Shown one piece after another: positions 1 through 9,940 of a stretch of 50,320 nt of DNA. The DNA is from Azolla pinnata (Eukaryota; Streptophyta; Polypodiopsida; Salviniales; Salviniaceae): positions 1 through 50,320 of the forward strand of contig JBBBWG010029154.1 of assembly GCA_037176905.1 (NCBI GenBank), read 5' to 3'. The notes under the pieces were generated by a model. That model was not told where the DNA came from. It worked only from the letters and a program-made list of their open reading frames with translations, and did not search any database. How positions within the stretch are numbered: position 1 is the stretch's first letter; each line of letters starts with the position of its first letter. The translations under genes and the position numbers were made by a program.

Positions 1-938
1 TCCGAGTAATTTGAGCATGTCGGATGTGGTTAGAATTAGTGAAGCCTTGAACCATCCAATCGTTCGGAGTGGTTATCTAAACCCCATCAGACGAGTCGGT
101 TGCCTTTGGGCATATGTTTAGCTAGTCTACTGTCGCGGGAGAACACTTGATAACCAAACAATGGAATCACTTTCTCGAGAGGAAAAAGAAATAGAGAAGC
201 CAAAGAGCTAAGCGCCGTGACCTTTCCCAGGCTCCGCACCATTTGGGAATTGACTACACGATGACCTTTCGGGTTTTTTTTGTTTTCTCATCTCGCCTTT
301 CTGCGAGCGCCGTAAACAAATCTTCCTTCTTTCATTTTCTATTTCTCGGTATTATGTTAAGCCTCCCCGATTGATCGCCTTGACCCGATGATTGCATACA
401 GTGGGGGGGCGGTGGTAGGGGAGGAAGCTTCGTGATGATTCCGCAGAACTCGTGCGATGTAAAGCCGTGGCAGCAAGACATACGCTAAAACTAGCGACTT
501 TCTTGACATACATGGTAGAGCCAGAAGATGGCAGAAGCCAGAATCATCATCGGTCAAGTCAAGTGAAGTCAGAATCCGAAGGTAGATGGCCCCTGCCCAG
601 GGCTCGGCCTTGGCATGTACAAAAGACAAACCAACCGTTTCAGGTTCAGGGTTTAGGGTTTTATCTTTCAGTGGTAGCTAAAGTTGTACAAGCAGACAGG
701 CAAATCGACCTGCACAAGGTCAACAATATACATACAGACGAGCTATAACTAAAGCTATACGCGAAAACGACAGACGAATCGACCGGCATAAACAGGGTAA
801 AAATATGCCGATCAGCAGCTGCAGCTGCAGCCGTGACAGACAGGCAAACAGACGAATTCGAGCTGCACAGGGGTCGATATACAAAACAAGCTACAGTTTT
901 GAAGCTGCTACAGAGAGCCGGACGCCGATCTACAGCAG
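1..938. other. 5' flank without a recognised gene
   Basis: No ORF here resembles a known protein; open frames are under about 100 codons and lack coding character. A telobox-like GGTTTAGGGTTTT string lies near 649-661. From about 660 the sequence becomes a degenerate mix of CAGACAGGCAAA-like and TATACAGA-like words that leads into the tandem repeat beginning at 939. Confidence 0.5.
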
Positions 939-1108
939 GGTCAGTATAGATACGGATTAGCAAGCTATCAGCCGCAGCAGATCAGTATATATACAGATTA
1001 GCAAGCTATCAGCTAGCTGCAGATCAGTATGTATACAGATTAGCAAGCTATCAGCTAGCCGCAGATCAGTATATACACATATATATATATACAGATTAGC
1101 AAGCTGAT
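939..1108. repeat. Tandem repeat of about 42 bp, four copies
   Basis: The core GATTAGCAAGCT recurs at about 955, 996, 1038 and 1094. It is followed by TATCAGC and a GCAGATCAGTAT linker. Spacings are 41, 42 and 56 bases; the last unit is lengthened by an internal (AT)n run. It lies upstream of the SRPBCC gene and its TATA box. Confidence 0.8.
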
Positions 1109-1263
1109 GAGCAGACACTGGAATCTTTCGGGTTCGATCGTAAGCAGATGATCGTATAAGATATGAGGTCATGGAGCTAAGTGAACACGGAATTTCATTG
1201 AGCATCTGTAATGTAACAGACACACATAATAGAAAAACACGCACACAAGATACGCCCACGAAA

Positions 1264-1309
1264 AAGAGGAAGAAGAAGAAGAAGAAGAAGAAGAAGAAGA
1301 AGAAGAAAG
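1264..1309. repeat. (GAA)n microsatellite in promoter
   Basis: About 14 AAG/GAA units sit immediately upstream of the TATA box of the SRPBCC gene. A purine-only tract of this kind is common in plant core-promoter and leader regions. Confidence 0.9.
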
Positions 1310-1316
1310 AAGACAG

Positions 1317-1324
1317 TATAAATA
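1317..1324 (+). promoter_or_regulatory. TATA box of the SRPBCC-domain gene
   Basis: The sequence is TATAAATA, followed by CAGAGCTC. It lies 126 bases before the proposed ATG at 1450, which leaves room for a leader of about 95 bases containing (GCCATC)n and (CT)n tracts. This is a canonical plant TATA element; assignment to the downstream gene rests on distance. Confidence 0.6.
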
Positions 1325-1449
1325 CAGAGCTCTGCTCCTTCCCTCCCGCCATCGCCATCGCCAAAGCTTCTTCTTTCCTCTGCTCGCACTCCGCCATTGA
1401 TCCTCTCTCTCTCTCTCTCTCTGTGCCTCCAACAAGTCAAGCTCCGCCC

Positions 1450-2380
1450 ATGGCCGCTCCGTCCACGCAGAGCTCTGCCTCCCTGCGCGCTCATGTGGAT
1501 CATGCAAGGTAAGCGTCGCAGCCATTCCCTGAATGATGATGATGACGATGGTGATGATGGAATGGAATCGATCTTGCTCTCTTGCTTCGGCACGTTCAGC
1601 CGCCATCATCGTCTGGCCCCGGACGAGGATCCGCGCTTCTGCGAGAAGGACGGCGATGGCGCGATGGTGCGGCGCGGGGAGGAGGAGGAGAAATGGCGGG
1701 GGAAGGTGGAGTGGGAGGTTCGGGGCGGGTGGGGAGCGGAGCAGGTGTGGGGCATGGCGGGCGACTTCTGCGGCATGAAGCGATGGGTGCCGTCGCTGGA
1801 CGCCTGCGAGCGAGTTGCAGGCGAGGAGAACAGGCCCAGGTGCGTGCGTTACATGGAGGCCGGGGGGAAACGCAGCGATGGCGCTCCCGTTCGCTGGGTG
1901 CTGGAGGAGCTCCTCGACTGGTCCCCTCGCCATTACACCTACACCATGCTCGACAGCGGCTATGGCCTCACCGGCTATCTCGCCACGCTCCAACTCATCA
2001 CTGTCTCCTCAGCTCGCGATGCTGATTCTGGCGATGCTGATTCTGGTGATGGTGATTCTGGCGATGCTGATTCTGGTCATGGTGATTCTGGCGATGCTGA
2101 TTCTGGTCATGGTGATGGTGATGGCGATCCTCCTCCTCCTCCTCCTCCTCCTCCTCGCCCTAGCTCTGGCGTTGTGCTGCAATGGACCTTCGAGGTGGAC
2201 CCTTCTGCGCTCTTCGGCTCGCACCATGGCTTCCTCGCCTTCTTCTCTGCCACGTTCGAGCGCATGATGCTCTCCTTGGAAGCCGCTCTCGGCAGCTACA
2301 GCTCCTCCTCCGATGATGATCCACAAACGCATCGCTCCTTCGATCAGCAGACAGAACGAAGCAAGCAAATCTGCTCTTAA
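1450..2380 (+). CDS. SRPBCC / polyketide-cyclase-like protein (lachrymatory-factor-synthase-like)
   Basis: Two-exon model: 1450-1508 and 1600-2380, intron 1509-1599 with donor GTAAGC and acceptor TTCAG; 279 aa. The fold signature starts near residue 51 (KWRGKVEWEV) and runs through VWGMAGDFCGMKRWVPSLD, CVRYMEAG, WVLEELLDW and Y..T..DSGYGLTGYLA, resuming after an insertion with VLQWTFEVDP. This order matches the plant Bet v1/START-like polyketide cyclase 2 family that includes onion lachrymatory-factor synthase. The Arg of CVRY and the Glu of LEEL appear to sit where that enzyme has its essential pair (recalled, not aligned). Between two late strands is a 38-residue DADSGD/DGDSGH repeat followed by nine prolines, both from microsatellites. 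An unspliced alternative would start at ATG 1493 and add an Asp-rich N-terminus. Substrate unknown. Confidence 0.75.
2017..2157 (+). repeat. In-frame 15-mer repeat plus (CCT)n inside the SRPBCC exon
   Basis: Units of GATGCTGATTCTGGC and variants (GGTGATTCTGGC, GGTCATGGT) repeat from about 2017 to 2127, followed by (CCT)n to about 2157. They encode alternating D/S/G/A/H and then a proline run. All units keep frame, so the array sits as a loop insertion in the protein. Confidence 0.9.
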
Positions 2381-3357
2381 TCCCGCAGCGAGAGTTCCAT
2401 CCAAAATCATTTCATTGCGACATCATCCAAACCCTGCACCCGCCTCCTTCCACTGCTGTGATTCTCTTTCAAAATGTCAACCACAATTCGTCGTCTACAA
2501 CACCTGCTTGTGTGTAAAAAAAACTCTTCTGGAAGGAATGCATTCCCACGAAGAGATTATATATGCCAATCCATCGGTTTCAAAACTGGTTCCATTCTCA
2601 CTACTTCCTTCTATATATACATCATCACTGAGTTTCAAAACTGGTTCAAATCCTCTCAATTTGTGTGATTGATGCCCCCCTCCTTCAATACATCATTTGT
2701 GTGTACAGTGCATTCAGTTTCAAAAGTTGTTCGATCCTCTCAATTTGTGATTGATGCCTCCTCCTTTTCAATGCATCGTCTGCATCCAGTTTCAAAATCT
2801 TGTTCAATTCTCTCAATTTGTGATTGATGCCTCCTCCTTCAGTACATACGCATCATCTGTGTACAGTGCACTCGGTTTTGAATACGGTTCCATCTTCTCA
2901 AATCGAGATACCTCCCTCCTCCGATAGACAAACCACATTTGAACAACAGTGGTGCATTCTGATCATGGAACTCGCATTTATTCACATGCCACAGACCTTC
3001 GATATATACATTTTAACCTGAGATATCTATCTAGCACTCATCAAAAACATTGATTGCCATGCACTACGGACTTAAGATATTGTTGTGGCTTTCGAACATG
3101 TACTTGTCTGGTTCCCCTGCGTTATATACCTGTTAAATCCCTTATAGAACTCAAATCTTGCATTTATCCTCCTCCTTGGGAGTACAATGATTTTTGCCAG
3201 ATACATAGCAAAGGACCAAACCATATATTATAGTTTGCGATCAAAGATTGTATATTGTTGCTACACGGCATCAATGGAGTTCAAAATTCTTAAAGATCAT
3301 AAATATATACAGCTGCGAAACCATCATGAAACACCTCGTGAAAGAGCACGCGTAAAT
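2381..3357. other. Convergent intergenic region with 3'-UTR tandem repeat
   Basis: This holds the 3' regions of the SRPBCC gene (+) and the alpha/beta hydrolase (-). From about 2572 to 2925 a degenerate repeat of roughly 73-88 bases occurs about four times. Its recurring words are GTTTCAAAA, CTCTCAATTTGTG and ATTGATGCCTCCTCC. No further gene is seen. Confidence 0.7.
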
Positions 3358-6300
3358 TTACAGAAACCTCGTCAGTGCATCCACTACCTTCTCGGGCCTG
3401 AAAAAGACAAAAGAAAAACAATTGAGCTTTAGAGGCCCAGAGCTTCAAGGATTATTACTTTGTTTTCAAACCTTAAAATAGTTGCAAGCGTAAGAAGGGA
3501 AGCGTATACCAATCTTCCTGAGGCATATGCCCCGCCCCTTCCAGGATTCGGACACTGATCACATCTGCATTTTTCTCAGAAAATCTTTCTGCTTCTGAAG
3601 TTGACAAATACTTATCCGTAGCTCCCCACACAACCAATGTTGGAATCTTCCAGCTAAGGACACAAATCAAAAGAGCCTCACCCAATTAGAATTTGGTTCT
3701 CGTAATATGGTGTTGAGCGACCGATTCAATACTCCCAATTTGCCGAATATCGAGCTAGGGTAGCATGCGTATTATAACAGGATCACAAATGCTTCTAGCT
3801 ATTACACACCTTCCAGATGAAAACCCTTCTTCGATCCGGAGTGATAGGTCCTTGAGGGGAGCTTTCCTTGTGGACTCTAGCAATGCTGTTAGGATTCAAT
3901 CAAACATGTACAGACTAAAATACTGATCCAGAGCAACAGTATCTAGGGACAACCACTCGGTTTTCAAGCCTCGAGAAGCTTACTACTTACCAAATCCAGG
4001 ATCACTGCTATCCAGATATGGAAGTCTATACACATCAGCATCGTCCAGATCAAGCACATATCTGTGTTTACAATCATAATATCAGAAAAGAGGTTGTACA
4101 GAAACATGTTTCTTTCATTCTATGGATTGATAGCAAAGAGAGCATACGTGCTCCCTCCTTCCACAAAACGCTCCGCAAGCATCGCATTTTGGCAGGTGAA
4201 TTCACCCACCAATGGAAATCTGTAAAGAAAACTCATCTCATGGTAAGGTCCATCGATTTGAATTCCTTCACAAAATTTCTTGTTAACAGAAACCCCAAAC
4301 ATAGTAGATGTGTATGCACATTTGGACCATACTGCAGAAAGATAAGGGTAACTTGCGTCGGATAGATACACCATACCACTGGTTGATGTGAAGGAGTAAG
4401 TGGAAGGAAGCTGATAACATTTTATGCTCAATATCTTGTAACTGAGTAGAAGCGAAATAATACAAATACCTCATTTGCTGGAAAATTCCAGGAAGTGGAG
4501 CTGTAGATGTCAGTGGACTGTTCAGAACGATTAGCTTAGAAATCCTCTGAGGATTCTTCAAAGCCCAAGTCAGCCCATACGACCCCACAATGAACCCCTA
4601 CTCGCAGAAAAATGACATGAGTAAAATGGAAGCAGAGCAACTTCAGTAGAAGATTGAGTGAGTCAAGGCTACAAACCTTGATCTTCACACCAATGTTAGA
4701 ATAAAACATAAATTAAGAAATGATTTCACCTGTGTTACGAGACAAAACGGTGATTCGACCCCAAGTCGATTTAGCAGTCTATCAAACTCCTCGTGGTATG
4801 CTTCTTCTGCAGGATCCGATGATCACACCTAAACATCAGATTTCAAGAAATTTCAATGAAAAATTTGACACAAATCAAGAGCACGAGTGTGCAGGGCAAT
4901 CAAGCAGGAATTCTGAATATCCTGAATTTTCTTTATTTCCCCAAATGCCATTAGAGCTTTTACTATTTCTGCACATGCTTTTAAGACCCTATTGGAGGAT
5001 GCACGTGTTGGTTTCAGAAACAATATGTTCTACTTATCCTTTTCTCCAAAATATATACACCCTTGAGGATTTGAGAGAAGACATGGAAATCCAGGGTATA
5101 CTCCACAGATTATGCTGACAGCAAAAACACATGAATGCAGAATAATGACGAGGAACATATACCTGTGTAAGAGAAATCATACACAGGTTGAGGTCTTTCA
5201 CTAAACCCATAGCCAAGCCAATCAGGTGCATAGCAATGATACCCCGCTTCAGCCATCTGAGAACATTATGATATGGTGCAATAAATCTTAACATCCTTCT
5301 CGTTGATATTAGAACAAGGTTTCAAGATGCAGTAATGCAGAGGCATAAACTATAACCTTTTCAAGAACAACACGATAGCTGTACGACTGCGTGGGGGCCC
5401 CATGTAAGAAGATAAGAGTTCCTTTCTTTGCTTTTGGAGATCCTGTACAAGAATATAACAAGGTTATGCATCTTACTTTTGCGTCTTCAACTTTCTTAGA
5501 TATGGTCATGGCCATGTAAACAAACAAACCTGTCTCACGAACAAACCAGCTGTATTCTCCAGCACGCTTGTAGGAACCATACTCCCTACCTTTATTCTCT
5601 ATTTCCTGAGAACATGGAAGGAAACGGTCTCAGACTCTTACTCACTTACAACTCATTCCTATATGCTGATGATGTTGTGTCATTCTCACATAATGCGTAA
5701 AGATAATACAAAAAAAACGGTGATATATACAAATTAACAAAGAGACTACCTTAGAAAATAAATGCTTGGTCTATCTAGGTGTTAGCCATCCAATGCTTTA
5801 TTCAAGTAATCACCGAATCTAGGAATACGCCGATAACAATTTTCCATAGCATGCTTGGAGGGTAAGACCCAAGTTACAAAAAGCTAATACGCAAGATATT
5901 CTAATCTGTTCAGGAGCTAGACATTAAGAAATGGCTCAAAAGATGGGACGAAAAGATCCTTGGGAGCTCCCAAACGAGCATATGATCATCAAGGATAAAC
6001 AATTTGAAGCACTATGGATGGAGTTTCAAGAGGCTAAAAAAATATTGAAATTACAGTGTTACATAGCAAATGCTAATCCCCAATGTTGGGTCCACAATGA
6101 GACGTGGCTTCCAGCAAAAGCCCTTACAGTGCTTCAAACTCGCTCCCACGAGTTCGGTGTTAAAATAGCACTGCAGCACTACAATCCAAGTATAAACAAA
6201 TATCCAAGGTATGTGTTGAAAGCCTAAGCGGGATGGAATGGCATCGCTTACGTCTTGTATGATCGAGCTAGCAATGAGATTCAATCTCCAGTCCCAAATG

Positions 6301-6865
6301 CTCAGCGAGCAGATCCACACATACTCCATGCAAATATTTCACTTTTCTGGCCTCATGCCATATGTACTAGGAAATAATGGAATCTCTCGGTCTGAAGACA
6401 CACACGTACACAAAACCAGTTCGTATCCTATATCACTGCCCAAATCGGGGAGACAGAGGTCTTTCTCCCTGTATGTTTTACCTCCTCTTGTCTTTACGAT
6501 CTCCACCAAGACAAGCAGCATTTTTCACAAAACAGCTGTGCGGTGCATTACAGCGCACGGAATTAGGGAGAGGGAGAGCCTTTTTTTGCTTATCTTACAG
6601 AGATCATTTGCCCGAGGTTCCCATCTTGAGCCGGAGAGTTGGGCAGCTGGATGGCTCCTCTGCTGGAGGCATTGTCCGTAACAAAGCTAAAGATGCCTTT
6701 CCCAGCGGAGCTGGGGTCCTCATCGTCGGAGGACTCGAGGCTGCAACAGGAGACGAGCGACCTTCGACTTCTGTGGGGGCGCCAGATCGGGGTCTTGGGG
6801 AGAGGGAGGGAGAGTGAAGGAGGAAGGAGGCTCGGCGGGGAGAAGGCGCAGAGGCCGGCGGCCAT
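3358..6865 (-). CDS. Chloroplast-type alpha/beta hydrolase (haloalkane-dehalogenase-like fold), 11 exons
   Basis: Exons read 6599-6865, 5530-5605, 5357-5442, 5163-5256, 4730-4806, 4470-4597, 4148-4219, 3991-4061, 3810-3885, 3510-3653 and 3358-3397. All introns are GT-AG with consistent phase; total 1131 nt, 376 aa. Residues 1-60 are Ser/Pro/Arg-rich with few acids, like a plastid transit peptide. The fold follows: oxyanion motif HGAPTQSYS (H128), APDWLGYGFS, the helix GSYGLTWALKNP, cap-region NSPLTSTAPLPG and FTCQNAMLAERF, acid-strand VVWGATDKYL (D329) and GAGHMPQEDW (H358). Length and motif order match the Arabidopsis At1g52510 family (recalled). At the nucleophile elbow the chain reads LVTQGFIVGSYG, with Q200 where related enzymes have Asp or Ser, so catalytic activity is doubtful. 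Intron 1 (5606-6598) is the longest. Physiological substrate unknown. Confidence 0.92.
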
Positions 6866-6954
6866 GGCTCTGAGGAAGGAGGAAGGAGAAGAAAGAATGA
6901 ACGGGAGCGTATGGAGGAACAGAGAGAGAGACAGAGATAAGGATTCGATGCCAT

Positions 6955-7560
6955 CGTAACCATCGTATTCACCATCATCACCATCGCCACCGCCGTCGTA
7001 ATCATCACATTCGCCGTCATCACCATCGCCACAACCATCGTAATCATCACATTCACCATCATCACCATCGTAATCATCATATTCACCATCGCCACCACCA
7101 CCATCGTACTCATCACGTTCACCATCATCACCATCGCCACCACCACCATCGTACTCATCATATTCACCATCATCACCATCGCCACCAGCATCGTAATCAT
7201 CATATTCGCATCATCACCACTGCCACCGGCATCGTAATCATCACACTCACCATCATCACCACCGCCACCAGCATCGTAATCACCATCATCACCATCCTGC
7301 CACCACCACCATAATCATCACTCACCATCATCACCATCACCGCCACCATCGTAACCATCACCATCTAATCATCAGATTCACCATCATCACCATCACCACC
7401 ACCATCATAATCATCATATTCACCATCATCACTATCGCCGCCAGCACCACCATCATCACCATCATCACCACCGCCACCATGGCCATCACCACCACGATCA
7501 CCACCATCACCATCACCACCACCACTATAATCACCATCACCATCATCATCGCCGACCATC
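6955..7560. repeat. CAT/CAC trinucleotide-derived satellite
   Basis: About 600 bases are built from CAT, CAC, CGC and CGT triplets, in blocks such as CATCACCATCGCCACCACCA separated by TCGTAATCATCATATTCACC. The higher-order period is roughly 50-60 bases. The hydrolase start lies about 90 bases to its left, so it occupies that gene's promoter region. Confidence 0.9.
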
Positions 7561-8261
7561 ATTTTGAGCCTTTTTTTTTTGTTCGGTTACTTTAGGGTTT
7601 TTGGCTCGTCCTATATCTGAACATCGATTTGTCGTATGATTCATTGTGTAGAATGCTTCGGCCGTGACTTGTAACTGTGCTGGAGAATTTCATATTATAT
7701 ATAGATGGATATAGGTCTGCCGCAAATGTTTCTTCGGAAAGCGAGGTTTCGATTCCTCGTTCCTGATTCCAAACTGTTTGAAGCAGAAGAGTATGTTCTG
7801 AGCACAAACGTAATCGCAAGAATCTATATCATAAACCTTATAGTCAATTGGTGGAAGTTAGTCAATCTGTATTAGAAAGAGAGGATCGGAATCGAAATCC
7901 TTTGAATTTTTGCTATAACAGAGCGTTCGTTTGTGTATGTGCACTTGATCCCTACGCAGATGAAGTCATCCCAACTCAGCAAGCGATCGAGAAGAGTCGG
8001 TCTACTACACAGTGAAGTCACGATCGAGTGTGAATAGATTAGATATCGAGGGGCTTGACTCTGTCTAAGAGGGTCATTAAACCACTTGGGCAAATAATCG
8101 CCCTTCTGATTATGTGGAGACAAAGAAGACCATGAGAGGTCCCCACCAACAAGGTCTCTCTAACCTATATAGTCCAACAACTGTAGTGCGGGGGAAAAAA
8201 ATCTCACAACAGAAGATGCAAGAGTGTGGCCAAAGTATGGGCTGATGTAGTTAACGATACC

Positions 8262-8600
8262 AGGATGATGATGATGATGATGATGGTGATGATGGTGATG
8301 GTGATGGTGGTGATGGTGATGATGATGATGGCGGTGAAGGTGACGATGATGAACATGGCGGTGGCGACAATTGTGATGATGATCATGACGGCACTGATGA
8401 TGATGATGGCAGCAACGATGATGACGATGGTGATTATGATGATGGTGATGGTGGTGAAGGTGACGATGATGATGGTGATGGTGGTGATGGTGATGATGAT
8501 GATGGCGGCGGCGATGGCAATGACGGCGACTGTGATGACAATGAAGATGATGACGATAGCAGCGATGGTGATGACAATGATGATGACGGTGGTGATAGCC
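8262..8600. repeat. GAT/GGT trinucleotide-derived satellite, opposite sense to 6955-7560
   Basis: About 340 bases of GATGATGGTGATGG-type triplets with embedded GGCGGTGAAGGTGACGATG words that recur. The strand sense is complementary to the block at 6955-7560, so the two could in principle pair. Confidence 0.9.
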
Positions 8601-8640
8601 ATCCATGGATGCAGACTGACTCTTCCCCATCATTTGTAGA

Positions 8641-9940
8641 GGAAAGGCTTCTCTCGAAAAACCCTAAAGCGGGGCAATGCAGTTTAGGGTTTAGGGCAAC
8701 TGCAAAACATTCGGAAGCCAGAAAACGAGCCATGAAACCGGAGCTGATATCCCCAACCCTAAAAAAAAACCGGAGCTGGGCCTTGAACATTATCATAATC
8801 CCTCTTCAACGTATATACTCGTCAGGCGTGTGCCCATACGTATCTATTCCACGTATTCGTATTCGAATACATGTATGTAGGTATTTCCGAACCCTGAATC
8901 AAAGATCATCGTGTACATGTACGTATTTATTCCCGTATTCGTATTCGTATTCGTATTCGTATCGTATTTCCCTTTTGAACCCTCCCAGCGCAGCCAGAAG
9001 ACGACGAAGACGACGACGAAGACGACGACCATGGCGGCTGCTGCTGCTTCTTCTTCTTCTTCTTCTTCTGCTACTTCTGCTACTTCTGCTACTGCCATTA
9101 CCGCTTGCACCGGCTGAAGACGCCATCGCCATCGCCATCGCCACAGGTGAAACCTTCTCCCCCCCCGGCTTCTTGCTTTCTTCCTTGGATTCGGTGCAAT
9201 TCGCTGCCGTCATTCTCCGTTTTCTGTTTCTTCGCCTTCCATGGCCTCGAGGCATCCGTCTCCTTCTGACGCAAGTTTCCCGGCCCTGTATTCATCCCGA
9301 CTCCGCAGAATTGAACTCCCTGTCTGCGTTGCCAGCGCTTTGATCATCCATCGCGTCATCCATGGAGTAGAGTGAACCAGCGGTTTCGTCCTTCTTTCTA
9401 TCCCGTTAGCTCTGCCAGACTACACTTCATCTGCCCAGGTTTCTCCCCGGAATTTGGATTTCTGTGCTCATTGACTGTGGCCTTGTCGATGCTTGGGAAT
9501 GAGGCCTCGTTCGCCTGTGAGCGAGGGCATTGTCGCTTGTGGACTGCCTTCCGTACCTCTCAATTTCTCTAAACAGAAATGGAAGGCTTTCTCTGTCTAT
9601 CTCTCTGTGTTTCTCTCGGAGTCTCTGTGGAATTCCATCCCGGTACACGTTTTCCCTGTATGCATTGACAACGAATAAGAAACAGAAACTAGACACGGAC
9701 ATAGAACTCCTGTCTTCGATCATCCTTTCTTTCCAAATGATTTCACCAACGAGTCCTGTCAGTGAAGGTGTTCGTTTTCTTTCTTTCTTTCCTTTTACTA
9801 TGTTCCAGATGATGCAAGAAAGAGCTAGAACGTGATCTATTCCAGGATCGCATCTAGATGCAGACAGTGCAAAATCAAGACAGAAAAATCACAGCTTTCA
9901 AAAACAAAACCTTGTTTTTCGAGCCCAGCAACATTCGGAG
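8641..9940. other. Leader/promoter region of the HAD phosphatase gene
   Basis: It contains a telomere-like TTTAGGGTTTAGGG at about 8682-8695 with AACCCTAAA words on either side, an (ATTCGT)n microsatellite at about 8935-8965, (GAC/GAA) and (TTC) runs, and (GCCATC)n at 9122-9143. A 29-codon open frame, MAAAAASSSS..., starts at ATG 9030. It stops before a possible donor CACAG/GTGAAA near 9145, and acceptor-like sites occur near 9810 and 9843. This fits a spliced 5' leader carrying a small uORF, but no transcript evidence is available. Confidence 0.45.

Larger units (their letters stand above)
6866..8640. other. Region with two opposed satellite blocks, no gene
   Basis: This runs upstream from the alpha/beta hydrolase. 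It contains a CAT/CAC-type satellite (6955-7560), a spacer of about 700 bases with a telobox (TTTAGGGTTTT near 7590) and no convincing ORF, and a GAT/GGT-type satellite (8262-8600). Long open frames here are low-complexity translations of the satellites and are not genes. Confidence 0.75.

Noticed and set aside
6955-7560. CRISPR-like regular repeats
   Set aside because: This is a plant nuclear microsatellite-derived satellite with no distinct spacers and no associated cas genes.
8160-8639. Long His-rich and Met-rich open frames on both strands
   Set aside because: They are translations of the GAT/CAT satellite in different frames. The composition is a single triplet repeat, and nothing else supports a gene.
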